Shown here: piece by piece, positions 52,259 through 61,320 of the stretch
Numbering within the stretch: position 1 is the stretch's first letter
Layout of the letters: every line of letters begins with the position of its first letter
NCBI RefSeq assembly: GCF_029894425.1
Contig: NZ_JARXYJ010000001.1
Location: forward strand, 2,170,001-2,234,000
Direction of reading: 5' to 3'
Source of the DNA: Streptomyces sp. SAI-127
Lineage (GTDB): Bacteria > Actinomycetota > Actinomycetes > Streptomycetales > Streptomycetaceae
DNA length: 64,000 bases
Position numbers and translations under genes: made by a program
Notes under the pieces: generated by a model
The model's database searches: none
The model's input: the letters and a program-made list of their open reading frames with translations, nothing else
What the model was told of the DNA's origin: nothing

Positions 52259-53017
52259 TCAGTGGGACGAGTACCCCGGCGGGCGCTCCTCGTGCGGTTC
52301 CTCGCGCAGCGCGACGGCCCGTCGCGGCCGGTCGGTGATCAGGACGTCGACGCGTGGATGGCCGAGAAACGCCCGCATCAGGGTGTCGTCGTTGACCGTC
52401 CAGACCATGGTGAACAGGTCGTGCCGGGCCGCCGCGCGCAGCACGTTGGCGCGGGCCAGCCGCTGGTGCACGGCCACCCCGCTCGCGCCGCAGGCGCGCA
52501 CCCGGCGCATCGGCAGCAGCTCGCTGAGCCGGGTGCCGGCAAGGCGGGCCCGGGCGATCTCCCTGCGGTCGCGCCCCAGCGACAGCGCGGTGCGCACGCG
52601 CGGGAAGGCCCCTGCGATGGCCGCGACGGAACGGTCCTCCAGGGTCGTGGCGACGAAGCCGTCCGCGCCGAGCAGGGCGACCGCCCGGTCGATCAGCTCG
52701 CGCTCGTAGCCGCTCTCCTTCAGGTCCAGGTGCCCGACCAGCTTCCCCGCGATCAGGGACATCACCTCGTCGGCGACCGGCACGCGACGACCGGACCGTT
52801 CGCTGAGCTCGGCGTGGGTGATCTCGCTGAGAAGCGGTCCGGTGCGCCCGGCCCGGGGGTCGTGGTGGACGACGAAGACCCCGTCCGCCGTGCGCCGGAT
52901 GTCGAACTCGACGTACTCCGCCCCGGACCGGATCGCGTCCTCGTAGGCCTCCCAGGTCGCGGCGCCGGCACGCTCGGATCCGCCCCGGTGGGCGGAGACG
53001 GCGGGACGTCGTGGCAT
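52259..53017 (-). CDS. Glycerophosphodiester phosphodiesterase (GDPD)
   Basis: A 252-residue TIM-barrel phosphodiesterase that hydrolyses glycerophosphodiesters to an alcohol and glycerol 3-phosphate. The catalytic histidine is in VSAHRGGSERAG, the metal-binding acidic pair in AEYVEFDIRRTADG and the second histidine in VFVVHHDPRAGRTGP. GHLDLKES and FTMVWTVNDDTLM complete the barrel. There is no signal peptide, so it is cytoplasmic. It starts 7 bp after the CorA-like gene on the same strand and is probably cotranscribed with it. Confidence 0.93.
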   Translation of the reverse strand: MPRRPAVSAHRGGSERAGAATWEAYEDAIRSGAEYVEFDIRRTADGVFVVHHDPRAGRTGPLLSEITHAELSERSGRRVPVADEVMSLIAGKLVGHLDLKESGYERELIDRAVALLGADGFVATTLEDRSVAAIAGAFPRVRTALSLGRDRREIARARLAGTRLSELLPMRRVRACGASGVAVHQRLARANVLRAAARHDLFTMVWTVNDDTLMRAFLGHPRVDVLITDRPRRAVALREEPHEERPPGYSSH

Positions 53018-53024
53018 ACGGCTC

Positions 53025-54383
53025 TCAGCTTCCGGACGGTGGACGCGACGGCGACCGCGGGGCGGGCACCGGGGCGGCGGTCGGGGTCGCCAGCAGCGCG
53101 CCGGAGCGCCTGCTGACCCGCCTGAGCAGGAGGTATCCGATCACGGCGAGAGCGATGAAGGGAAGCCAGGCCAGCAGGTAGGCCGGGAGGTAGTGGGCGT
53201 CGAAGACGGACCGCCGGCTGTCCACGTTCGAGGCGTTGGCCCCGAAGAACGCCAGCAGCAGCGTCGGCGGCAGGGCGATGCCGGTGGCCACCGCGACGAG
53301 CGCCGACACCGTACGGTCCCTGCGGTCGTCGCGCTCGGCGAGCTGGGCCTCCAGAGCGGCCGAGCGGGCGCTGATCACCGAGGTCAGCCGCTCGACCATC
53401 CTGGCGGAGTTGTCCAGGCTGTCGGGGATGCCGAGGGCGTCGCGCAGCGAGGACTGGAAGGCCTCCATGACCATCTCGGGGATCAGCAGGCTGTCGACGT
53501 ACGCCTCGACGCCGAAGGCCAGGTCCAGCTGGAGTTCGTTCACCCCGTCGGAGAGAGTGGAGATCAGCCTGCGGATCTCGTACGGCGACTCGGCCGCGGC
53601 CTGTTCGTTGGCGCGCATGGTCTCGAAGGCGGCCAGCCGGGTGCGCTGGAGGACGGCGAGGGCGGAGACCACGCCGACGGCGACCAGGATCAGGCCGTTC
53701 TCCACGTGCCCGGCCCAGCCGGCGTGGACGGAGACCCCGCGGCCGTGCGCGGAGAGCGTGCGGCCGTTCCTGTGGAGGTGGGGCGGCTCCGACGTGGACA
53801 GCCGGCCGCGGTACACGATCTCGTTGAGCAGGGTGGGCAGGCGGGTCTCGTCGGGGCCCAGCAGGTCGTTCTCCAAGTCGCCACCGGGAAAGACCAGTTG
53901 GTGGACGTTCTGGCCGAAGGCGAGCGGCTCCCGCGGGGCGAGCCGGCCGCTCAGCGAGTCGAGCAGGGCGTTGGTGCCGAGCGTGATCCGGTCCCGGTCG
54001 AAGCAGGTGTCGGCGAGCCATGCCGCGAGGGCGGCTGGAGGCGTCTGTCCGGCGAATCCGCAGTCCAGGGCCAGGGTGATGTCCCCGCGCGGGGTGGCGA
54101 GGACGGCGAGCTCGACGGAGGCGAGGTCGAGTCCGTGGCCGCCGTGCGGCAGGCGCAGCTCCGAGGGGGCCACGTCCTCGACGAGCACCGGCACGGGCAG
54201 CACCGCCTCGCTGGACTTCAGGTGCAGGGCGAAGCGGCCGAAGTCGAATCTGTCGACGAGGCTGCCCAGCGAGGGCCGCCCCGGGTCCAGGCGGCCGGTG
54301 AGGCTGAACAGCACGACGACACGGGTGAGTTCACGGGTGCCGGAGTCGAGTGCCGGCATGCCGCCGGCGGTTCCCACGATCAT
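53025..54383 (-). CDS. CorA-like two-helix membrane protein with altered pore motif
   Basis: A 452-residue protein with a large cytoplasmic N-terminal domain, a long helical stretch (about 270-360) and two C-terminal transmembrane helices (ALVAVATGIALPPTLLLAFF and YLPAYLLAWLPFIALAVIGY). This is the shape of CorA/ZntB metal channels. The loop after the first helix reads GANASN where CorA has GMN, so ion selectivity may differ. The motif and membrane layout are visible; transport of Mg or Zn is inferred only from shape. It is upstream of the GDPD gene. Confidence 0.7.
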   Translation of the reverse strand: MIVGTAGGMPALDSGTRELTRVVVLFSLTGRLDPGRPSLGSLVDRFDFGRFALHLKSSEAVLPVPVLVEDVAPSELRLPHGGHGLDLASVELAVLATPRGDITLALDCGFAGQTPPAALAAWLADTCFDRDRITLGTNALLDSLSGRLAPREPLAFGQNVHQLVFPGGDLENDLLGPDETRLPTLLNEIVYRGRLSTSEPPHLHRNGRTLSAHGRGVSVHAGWAGHVENGLILVAVGVVSALAVLQRTRLAAFETMRANEQAAAESPYEIRRLISTLSDGVNELQLDLAFGVEAYVDSLLIPEMVMEAFQSSLRDALGIPDSLDNSARMVERLTSVISARSAALEAQLAERDDRRDRTVSALVAVATGIALPPTLLLAFFGANASNVDSRRSVFDAHYLPAYLLAWLPFIALAVIGYLLLRRVSRRSGALLATPTAAPVPAPRSPSRPPSGS

Positions 54384-54427
54384 CGCGTTGCCTCCCGCGC
54401 CACCGAACCGATTCCCGAACCGCGCCG

Positions 54428-54460
54428 CGCGCAGACCGCCCCGGACGGGCGGCCTGCGCG
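54428..54460 (-). terminator. Hairpin after the OsmC gene
   Basis: CGCGCAG-A-CCGCCC pairs with GGGCGG-C-CTGCGCG around CGGAC, giving 13 base pairs with one mismatch. It lies between the OsmC stop and the next gene start on the same strand. Confidence 0.75.
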
Positions 54461-54477
54461 TCCTGGTGCCCTCGGGT

Positions 54478-54906
54478 TCAGGCGAGCTTCGCGTCCAGTG
54501 TGATCGGTACGGCCTTCAGGGCCTGGCTGACCGGGCAGTTGACCTTGGCCTGCTCGGCGGCGGCCACGAAACCCTCCTCGTCGAGACCCGGCACGGTGCC
54601 CTCGACGGTGAGGTGGATGCCGGTGATGCCCTCGCCCGGCTGGAAGGTGACATCGGCGGAGGTGATGAGCTTGGTGGGCGGGGTGCCCGCCCCGGCGAGG
54701 GCGTGCGAGAACGCCATGGAGAAGCAGCTGGAGTGGGCGGCCGCGATCAGCTCCTCGGGGCTGGTCTTGCCGTTCGCCTCCTGGGTGCGGGCAGCCCACG
54801 TCACCGGCTGCTCGTCGATGGCACCGGAGGAATCGAAGGTGACGACACCGTTGCCCTCGAGGAGGTTGCCTTCCCAGACGGTGTGTGCGGAGCGCGTGGT
54901 AGCCAC
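54478..54906 (-). CDS. OsmC family peroxiredoxin
   Basis: A 142-residue thiol-dependent organic hydroperoxide reductase of the OsmC group. The first redox cysteine is in LIAAAHSSCFSMAFSHALAG and the second in EQAKVNCPVSQALKAVPITL, as expected. The N-terminus TTRSAHTVWEGNLLEGNGVV matches OsmC rather than Ohr. The GTG at 54906 follows AAAGGA. A hairpin follows the gene, so it is a single-gene unit. Confidence 0.95.
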   Translation of the reverse strand: MATTRSAHTVWEGNLLEGNGVVTFDSSGAIDEQPVTWAARTQEANGKTSPEELIAAAHSSCFSMAFSHALAGAGTPPTKLITSADVTFQPGEGITGIHLTVEGTVPGLDEEGFVAAAEQAKVNCPVSQALKAVPITLDAKLA

Positions 54907-54970
54907 GGTCAGTCCTTTCGTGTGGTCCCGCTGACGGGGGTGTACGGGAACCATCCGATCACACTACGGC

Positions 54971-56764
54971 TCAGCTCACGCGGAAGACCGGCCCCCTTGC
55001 GGTGAACGGCAGCCTGGCCCCCTGCGGGATCAGATAGGCGTGCTCACGCCGGACGCGGAGCACATCGCACCAGCCGTCGGTGACTACCAGCACGGGCGCG
55101 CTCGTGGGGAAGTCGTCGGCGCGGTGCAGCAGGTCGATGCCGGGCTGCAGCACGGTGCCGCCGCGGCCGTGCACCCGGACCCGCTCGGCGATCTCGGTGA
55201 CGGGCAGATAGCCGGCGTCGTGCGGGGCCGCGTCGCAGAACACGACCCGGGCGGCCGGTACGTCCCGGGCCTCGGCGTACGAGGCGATCGCGCCGAGTGC
55301 CTTGCCGAGCAGGGTGCGGTTCATCGACCCGGAGGTGTCCAGGACCACGCCGAAGGTGCAGCGGGCGATCTCCTCGGGCGGGAAGTACCGGCCGGCGCGC
55401 GGGATGTCGGGGGTGGAGGACTGACGGCGCGAGGGACGGGCGTAGGACCGCACGGGCTGTGGGCTGGGCACGAACTCGTCGAACCAGCGGGCGAGTTGCG
55501 CGTCCCAGGGCAGCGGCGGATGGCTGAGCGCGCGGATCTCCTCGACCAGGCCGCCGGGCAGGAACCCGCGCTCCTGCCGCTGGTGCAGGTCGAGACCCTG
55601 GGCGAGGCCACGGCGGTAGAACTCGTCGAGGTCGACGTAGTCGCGGGGCGAGCCGAGCGGGCCGCCGAGGATGTCGCCTGCGCCCTTGCCGCGGAGGGTG
55701 GCCAGCCGGCGCATGCGGCGCAGGTCGCCCGCGATGCGGTCGTAGACCTCCTCGGAGGAGAGGCCGGCGAGCGCGGGGTCGTACAGAAGGCCCTCGGGCA
55801 TGGTGCCGACGCGCATCTCGTTGAGCCAGCCGTTGATGACGTAGTCGCAGGCGATGTTGAAGAGGTAGGGGTCGCGGGTGCCGCAGCGGTCGCCGTGGCG
55901 CAGGGCGGCGTGCAGCATCTCGTGGGCGAGGATGAACCGCCATTCCTCGTCGTCGAAGCGGCGCATCGGGTTGATGTAGATCTCGCCGGCCTCGGCGTTG
56001 ACCGCGGCGATGGCGATGCCGTGGGCGCGGGCGAGTTCGGCGTCGGCGACCAGCTTGATGCCGGCCGCGATGCCGCCGAGCAGCGGGTAGGAGGAGATGA
56101 ACCAGCTCAGGGCCTGCTGCCAGGGGCGCAGCGTGGGCGCCTCGCCGTCGAGGGAGTCGCGGCGGCCGCCCGCCATGTCCATCGCCGCGGACACGGTCCG
56201 GGTCAGGGCGGTGGCGAACGCCAGCTGCCAGTCGGGCGGCTGGGACCAGCCCGCCCACCTGAGCAGCAGCTGGTCGGGCTCGGGGCCCGCCGTACCGCAG
56301 TGTTCGTAGACGGCCGGGATGCCGTCGCGCCGCCAGCGGGCGGCGAGTTGCTCCTCGTCGCCGTCGGGGTAGGAGGCGGGCAGGTGCTCGGGGGCCCTGC
56401 CGACGGGGAAGCCGAGCAGGAAGCGGTTGACGACGAGACAGCGGGCGGCGAGGTCGAAGCGGTCGGGCTGGGTGCGTTCGCTCTTCACCGCCGGGACATG
56501 CCCGAAGCCGAGGTGCAGGACGGCGTGGGCGAGCGCCCAGGCCCAGGCGGTGGGCTCGGCGAGCCGGTCGGGGTGGGCGTGGAGATGGCCGTCGGAGTCG
56601 ACGACCACGAGCCCGTTCCGCGGCGCGAACCCGCACTCCTGCCGGCGGCAGACGTCGTACTCGACCGCCGCGAGGGCGGGGTTGGCCCGCATCAGCTTCA
56701 TTCCCTCGGCGAACGCCTCGCCCGCGAGGTCCCGCTTCTTCTTCTTTTCGGGGCTTCGGTTCAC
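54971..56764 (-). CDS. Metallopeptidase-like plus VWA-like protein (DUF2201 type)
   Basis: A 597-residue cytoplasmic protein. The central zincin-like motif HEMLHAALRHGD (HExxH, about residue 280) lies in WRFILAHEMLH, and an earlier HAVLHLGFGH occurs in the N-terminal third. The C-terminal part, from about residue 470, is VWA-like with the MIDAS start VVLDTSGSMNRT and PVLVVTDGWCD. This arrangement defines the DUF2201/VWA-like metallopeptidase family. The gene overlaps the upstream AAA ATPase gene by 4 bp, so the two products probably form a MoxR-VWA-type remodelling pair. The target is unknown. Confidence 0.9.
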   Translation of the reverse strand: MNRSPEKKKKRDLAGEAFAEGMKLMRANPALAAVEYDVCRRQECGFAPRNGLVVVDSDGHLHAHPDRLAEPTAWAWALAHAVLHLGFGHVPAVKSERTQPDRFDLAARCLVVNRFLLGFPVGRAPEHLPASYPDGDEEQLAARWRRDGIPAVYEHCGTAGPEPDQLLLRWAGWSQPPDWQLAFATALTRTVSAAMDMAGGRRDSLDGEAPTLRPWQQALSWFISSYPLLGGIAAGIKLVADAELARAHGIAIAAVNAEAGEIYINPMRRFDDEEWRFILAHEMLHAALRHGDRCGTRDPYLFNIACDYVINGWLNEMRVGTMPEGLLYDPALAGLSSEEVYDRIAGDLRRMRRLATLRGKGAGDILGGPLGSPRDYVDLDEFYRRGLAQGLDLHQRQERGFLPGGLVEEIRALSHPPLPWDAQLARWFDEFVPSPQPVRSYARPSRRQSSTPDIPRAGRYFPPEEIARCTFGVVLDTSGSMNRTLLGKALGAIASYAEARDVPAARVVFCDAAPHDAGYLPVTEIAERVRVHGRGGTVLQPGIDLLHRADDFPTSAPVLVVTDGWCDVLRVRREHAYLIPQGARLPFTARGPVFRVS

Positions 56765-57822
56765 CGCCGCGCCTCCACCAGGCGGGGCATGTCACGGGCC
56801 GCCTCGACGAGGAACCAGGAGGGCAGTACCGGGTTGCCGTCGGCGTCGGAGGCGATGACTGTCTGGGCGACCTCGACGGAGATCTCGGCGAGCTGGACGA
56901 GCAGCGACTTGGCGCGGTACGCGGTCTGGCGGCCGTTCGCCGACATGTGCTCCTTGCTGACCGGGAGTTCCTTGATCAGGCGGCCGCGGAAGGACTCGGC
57001 GAGGTAGTAGAGCAGGTCGCGGTCCTCCAGGCGGTTCGGCCAGGGTGCGTCGCCCTTGATGATCGCCTCGATACCGAACCGGCTGCGCACGATCTTGACG
57101 TAGCCGCAGAACGCGGTGGCGTGCCTGGGCGTCAGCGTGCCGTGCGCGAGGACCTTCAGGGTCTCCTCGTCGAGGTCCCGGCCGAAGGAGTGCAGCGCGT
57201 CGGAGAGCATGTGCCAGGAGCGGGGCGTGGAGAAGGGCTCCTCGGTCTTCGGCGGCTTGGACCACAGGTGGTCGGGCCGGTCGGTGAGGTGGTCGAGGAT
57301 CCAGGGGTGGATGCCGTTCTCGGCGGCCCAGACCAGCCAGTCCTTCGCGGACGCCTCCAGGTGGACGTGGGTGAGACGGTTGACGAGGGCGGAGGCGATG
57401 GGCCGGGCGAGGGCGTTGTCGGTGGCCCGGTTTCCGGCACCGATGACGATGGAGCCCTTGGGGAGTTCGTAGTCCCCGATACGGCGGTCCAGGATCAGCG
57501 AGTAGAACGCCTTCTGCACATCCGGCGTGGCCGCGTTCAGCTCGTCGAGGAACAGACAGTACGGCTCGTCGCGCGCGATGGATTCCGGCGGACAGAACAC
57601 CGACCGCCCGTCCCGGATCTGGGGCACCCCGATGAGGTCCTCGGGAGCGAGCTGCGTACCGATCAGGCTCACGCACTCCAGCCCCAGCGAGGCGGCGAAC
57701 TCCCTGACGAGGGACGACTTGCCGATGCCGGGGGCACCCCAGACGAAGACGGGCCGCACGGTGGCGAGGCCGAGGAGAAGCTCGGGGATACGGGAGGGCG
57801 AAACGGTGACGGCAGCCTGCAA
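56761..57822 (-). CDS. MoxR-like AAA+ ATPase partner of the VWA/peptidase protein
   Basis: A 353-residue AAA+ ATPase. Walker A is VFVWGAPGIGKSSLVREF, Walker B CLFLDELNAATPDVQKAFYS, sensor 1 IVIGAGNRATDNALARPI, followed by arginine-finger-type ALVNRLTHVHLE. The start chosen is the TTG at 57822 (MQAAVTVSPSRIPELLLGL), preceded by GGAG nine bases upstream; no conserved sequence lies before it. Its stop overlaps the ATG of the next gene by 4 bp. MoxR ATPases typically remodel or activate complexes with a VWA protein, which fits this neighbour. Confidence 0.9.
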   Translation of the reverse strand: MQAAVTVSPSRIPELLLGLATVRPVFVWGAPGIGKSSLVREFAASLGLECVSLIGTQLAPEDLIGVPQIRDGRSVFCPPESIARDEPYCLFLDELNAATPDVQKAFYSLILDRRIGDYELPKGSIVIGAGNRATDNALARPIASALVNRLTHVHLEASAKDWLVWAAENGIHPWILDHLTDRPDHLWSKPPKTEEPFSTPRSWHMLSDALHSFGRDLDEETLKVLAHGTLTPRHATAFCGYVKIVRSRFGIEAIIKGDAPWPNRLEDRDLLYYLAESFRGRLIKELPVSKEHMSANGRQTAYRAKSLLVQLAEISVEVAQTVIASDADGNPVLPSWFLVEAARDMPRLVEARR

Positions 57823-57917
57823 AGCGGTGGCTCCAGGGAGTGTTCGAGAAAAGGGGCAACTCGAACAGTGTCCGCGCCGGGCCGAAGAGGCGCAGCCGAT
57901 TTTCTCAGGCCGAAGGT

Positions 57918-59993
57918 CTACGCGGCCTTCTCCTCCGCCCTCCCCAACGGCACTTGAGGACCTCCCGCTTCGTCGAGCCACCCCCGCAGCACGTCGTGCA
58001 CCCGCTCCGCCCCGGCAAGCCCCTCGGGCGGCGCGGACAGGGCGAGCGGCGACAACAGGAACGGCTTGGCCTGCGCACCCCCCAGCCCGCCGTGCGACCC
58101 GATCTGCTCCTCGAAGGCGAGCACCTCCCCCTCCGCGGGGTCGTACCAGGAGTTGACCATGATGTCGGCGGTGTGCGGAAAGGAGTGGGTCCGGCGCACG
58201 ACATCGGCCGCCCCGGGCCCGAAGTCGGCCAACGGCCCCGGATTCTCGTCCAGTTGCTCCAGCGGGATCTCCGTACCGAACGGCCCCAGCACCACCCCAC
58301 CGTGCTCCTCGCTGCGCACCAGGAGGAAGCCGACACCAGGATGATTGGCGAGCGTGGTCAGCAGAGCCGGGTGCCTCGCGTCCATCTCCTCCTTGCTCAT
58401 CCGGTGATGCACGTCCGGGAAGGAGACCAGCCCGAGGTTGCCGGAGGCCAGCACGATCGGCTCGGAGCCGCGCACGGGCCGGTACTGCTCACGCGCCTCC
58501 TTGCCCGGCCTGCGCAGCGCGGCACGGACGGCGGCGCGGGCCTCGGCCCCGCTGTGGGTGCGCTCGGCCTTGCGCGACACGGGCAGCCCGCAGCCGGCCC
58601 GGACCAGGTCGCCGAGGGTGAGCCCGTAGCGGGTGCGGAAGGTCTCGCCGGGGCTCTGGCCGTGGTCGGAGAGGACGACGATCCGGTACGGGCGCGGGGC
58701 GTGCTCGGCGACGTTCTCGATCAGCGCGAGCGAGCGGTCCAGGCGCTCCAGGACCTTCGCGGCGTCACGGCTCGTCGGCCCGGAGTGGTGGGCGACCTCG
58801 TCGTAGGCGACGAGGTCGGCGTAGACGGCCGTACGCCCGGCGAGCATGTCGCCCATGACGGCGGCGACCACGACATCGCGTTCCACGACAGTCGCGAAGG
58901 CGCGGACGAGCGGGTACAGGCCTCCGCGGCCCACCCGGGGGCGCTCCTTGCGTATCCGCGCGCGGGTCGACTGGCCGATCTCGCGGCCGACCTCGGCGAA
59001 GAACGACATGGCGGTGCGGACGGCGTTGGCGGGGTCGGAGAAGTAGGCGAAGTAGCCGGCCCGGGAGCGGGTCTCGCGGCTGCGGCGGCGGGTGGCGATG
59101 GACAGGACGAGGGCCTGTTCCTCGGCGCCGCCGGAGAAGAGGTTGCCGCGGCTCGCGCCGTCGACGGCCAGCAGTCCGCCGTGTCCCGCCTGTGCCACGG
59201 CCCGCTGCTGGAGTTCGACGGCGCTGGTCGGGCGGTTGCAGACCATCACCTCGCCGCGGTCCTTCTCGTACCAGCGGAAGGCGGGGACGTCGTGGTTGCT
59301 GCCGTGCAGGATGCCGAGCTGGCTGGCACCGGTCTGGCTGGACCAGTCGGTGCGCCAGGGGGTGAGCCGGTGGGTGGGGCGTGCGCCGCGGCCGGAGTGG
59401 TCGCCGTGGCCCAGCCACCGGGCGATCGTCGGCATCAGTCCGTTGCGGACCGCGGCCAGCAGGACGTCGTGGCCCACTCCGTCGAGCTGGAGGAAGACCG
59501 CGCCGGGGGTGGCCGGACCCACGGGGCCGCCTCTGCGGCGGCGGTCGGCGAGACGGTACAGGCGGCGCCGGTAGGCGTCGTCGTCGCGCACCGCGAGGGC
59601 ACCACCGGTGGCGGAGGCGACCGCGGACATCACGGCGGCCACCACGACCGCGGTCTCCGGGGCGGCGTCGCCGCGTTCGGCGGGGTTCAGGCGCAGGGCG
59701 AGCAGCAGCAGCGCCCCGTTGAGGAAGAAGACGAGGAGCCCGAGCACCAGGGTCGGCACGAGCAGGAACAGCCGTACGAGCAGCGGCCACACGACGGCCG
59801 ACAGCACACCGAAGGCACCGGCGCCGAACGCCGCCGTGACCGCGATCCGGGTCGCGCTGTCACCGGTCGGGGACTGGAGCCGGAAGTCCGGCAGGATGCC
59901 CGCCAGCACCAGCATCGTCAGGGTGGAGACGACCCATACCGTGACGCTCCGCCCGACCTGACTGGCCACCCGCCGCCAACGCCCTGCACGCAC
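57918..59993 (-). CDS. Membrane-anchored alkaline-phosphatase-superfamily phosphodiesterase
   Basis: A 691-residue protein with an N-terminal multi-helix membrane domain resembling phage holin 4 superfamily/YvlD proteins (VWVVSTLTMLVLAGILPDF and further helices to about residue 130). The catalytic part has the metal-binding VFLQLDGVGHDVLLAAV, a probable threonine nucleophile in RTDWSSQTGASQLGI, the metal ligands in VAYDEVAHHSGPTS and VVLSDHGQSPGE, and IGSHGGLGG. This matches the nucleotide pyrophosphatase/phosphodiesterase branch. It is probably a cell-envelope enzyme. Start GTG at 59993. Confidence 0.85.
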   Translation of the reverse strand: MRAGRWRRVASQVGRSVTVWVVSTLTMLVLAGILPDFRLQSPTGDSATRIAVTAAFGAGAFGVLSAVVWPLLVRLFLLVPTLVLGLLVFFLNGALLLLALRLNPAERGDAAPETAVVVAAVMSAVASATGGALAVRDDDAYRRRLYRLADRRRRGGPVGPATPGAVFLQLDGVGHDVLLAAVRNGLMPTIARWLGHGDHSGRGARPTHRLTPWRTDWSSQTGASQLGILHGSNHDVPAFRWYEKDRGEVMVCNRPTSAVELQQRAVAQAGHGGLLAVDGASRGNLFSGGAEEQALVLSIATRRRSRETRSRAGYFAYFSDPANAVRTAMSFFAEVGREIGQSTRARIRKERPRVGRGGLYPLVRAFATVVERDVVVAAVMGDMLAGRTAVYADLVAYDEVAHHSGPTSRDAAKVLERLDRSLALIENVAEHAPRPYRIVVLSDHGQSPGETFRTRYGLTLGDLVRAGCGLPVSRKAERTHSGAEARAAVRAALRRPGKEAREQYRPVRGSEPIVLASGNLGLVSFPDVHHRMSKEEMDARHPALLTTLANHPGVGFLLVRSEEHGGVVLGPFGTEIPLEQLDENPGPLADFGPGAADVVRRTHSFPHTADIMVNSWYDPAEGEVLAFEEQIGSHGGLGGAQAKPFLLSPLALSAPPEGLAGAERVHDVLRGWLDEAGGPQVPLGRAEEKAA

Positions 59994-60061
59994 GCCCCGT
60001 ACACCTCACGTCCCGGCCCGTCGTCGGTGCGGGCGCTGGGACCAGCGTGTCATACGGGTGG

Positions 60062-60463
60062 CTAACGGCCGTCGTATCCCGCCGTCGGCATCGACAGCCT
60101 GCGATGCACCCTGGCCTTCATCTGGGCGTCGTAGAGGGGCTCCGCGAAGCCCACCGTCTCGACCCGTACCCCGCGGCGGGCGCACTCGGCGGTGAACTCG
60201 TCCACGGAGGACAGGGCGCTCTCCAGGACCCTGCGGCTCGGGGCCACGAAGAGATCCCGCCCCGCCCGCACCCCGTCCCACAGCACGCAGTGGTCGGCCC
60301 TGAGCCCCCGCACCAGCAGCTCCCGCCGCACGGTGTACCCCCGCTCCGCGGCCCAGCGCGCACACATCGCGTGCTGGCTGCGGGAGTCCACCAGGAAGGG
60401 GTCGGCGTCCAGCTCCTCCAGCGGCGTCAGACTCGCGATCGCCGTGACATGAACCGCTCCCAT
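60062..60463 (-). CDS. Small hypothetical protein with resolvase-like pattern
   Basis: A 133-residue protein beginning MGAVHVTAIASLTPLEELDA. Its middle reads MCARWAAERGYTVRRELLVR, then LFVAPSRRVLESALSSVDEF and CARRGVRVETVGFAEPL. This arrangement of an alpha/beta unit with V-x-x-P-x-R and GVRVETV resembles the N-terminal domain of serine resolvases, but the catalytic serine near the start of such domains is not evident and there is no DNA-binding tail. It may be a repurposed, inactive member. Start ATG at 60463. Confidence 0.7.
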   Translation of the reverse strand: MGAVHVTAIASLTPLEELDADPFLVDSRSQHAMCARWAAERGYTVRRELLVRGLRADHCVLWDGVRAGRDLFVAPSRRVLESALSSVDEFTAECARRGVRVETVGFAEPLYDAQMKARVHRRLSMPTAGYDGR

Positions 60464-60546
60464 GGTGTCCCCCTCACCTCCGGGTTTCGCCGCCGACCCT
60501 ACTCCAGCCCGTAGGCTTCGGGGAGTCGCGCGAAGGAGGCAAAGAG

Positions 60547-61320
60547 GTGCCGGTGGAGATCACCTGGTGGGGCCACGCCACCTGCACGGTGACGGATTCG
60601 GACGTACGTGTGCTCACCGACCCTCTGTTCGCCCGCCGTCTCGCCCATCTGCGCCGGCGCCGCGGTGCGGTACCGCCGCCCGGCGCCCGGCGTGCGGACG
60701 TGGCCCTCGTCTCCCATCTGCACGCCGACCACCTGCACGTTCCCTCGCTGACACGGCTGGAGCCGGGCACGCGCCTGCTCGTGCCCCGGGGCGCACCACG
60801 GCAGGTGCCGGGGCTGCGCCGGCTCACCCACCTCCGGGTGGACGAGGTGGCGCCCGGCGACGAGCGCCGCGTCGGCGACCTCCTGATACGCGTGGTCCCG
60901 GCCTGGCACGACGGGCGCCGGCTGCCGGTCGGGCCGCACCGCTCCCCCGCGCTCGGTTACGTCGTCGAGGGCTCGGCGCGGACGTACTTCGCCGGGGACA
61001 CCGGGCTGTTCGACGACATGGCCAAGGAGGTCGGGCCGGTCGACGTGGCGTTGCTGCCGGTCGGCGGGTGGGGGCCGTATCTCGGGGAGGGGCACCTCGA
61101 CGCCGGGCGCGCGGCCCAGGCCCTGGCCCGGCTGGCGCCGCGCAGTGCGGTGCCGGTGCACTACGGAACGTACTGGCCGATCGGGATGGACGCGGTGCGG
61201 CCGCATGAATTCCATGCGCCGGGCGCGGAGTTCGTGCGGCTCGCGGCGGAGTTCGCGCCGGGCGTGGATGTGCACCGGTTGGAGCACGGGGAGAGCGTGC
61301 GGCTGGAGGTTGCGCGGTGA
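60547..61320 (+). CDS. Metallo-beta-lactamase fold hydrolase (UlaG-like)
   Basis: A 257-residue hydrolase. VEITWWGHATCTVTDSDVRV is the typical start, and the zinc-binding cluster is VSHLHADHLHVPSL (HxHxDH), with the later aspartate in TYFAGDTGLFDDM and histidine in AVPVHYGTYWP. This matches the UlaG/YtnP branch, which includes lactonases and phosphodiesterases. The GTG at 60547 follows AAGGAGGCAAAGAG. Its stop overlaps the start of the DedA gene by 4 bp, so the two are translationally coupled. Confidence 0.92.
   Translation: MPVEITWWGHATCTVTDSDVRVLTDPLFARRLAHLRRRRGAVPPPGARRADVALVSHLHADHLHVPSLTRLEPGTRLLVPRGAPRQVPGLRRLTHLRVDEVAPGDERRVGDLLIRVVPAWHDGRRLPVGPHRSPALGYVVEGSARTYFAGDTGLFDDMAKEVGPVDVALLPVGGWGPYLGEGHLDAGRAAQALARLAPRSAVPVHYGTYWPIGMDAVRPHEFHAPGAEFVRLAAEFAPGVDVHRLEHGESVRLEVAR

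Noticed and set aside
57840..60065. 741-codon plus-strand frame opposite the phosphodiesterase gene
   Set aside because: Shadow frame with low-complexity composition.
60062..60463. Functional transposon resolvase
   Set aside because: No catalytic serine, DNA-binding domain, terminal repeats or transposase nearby.
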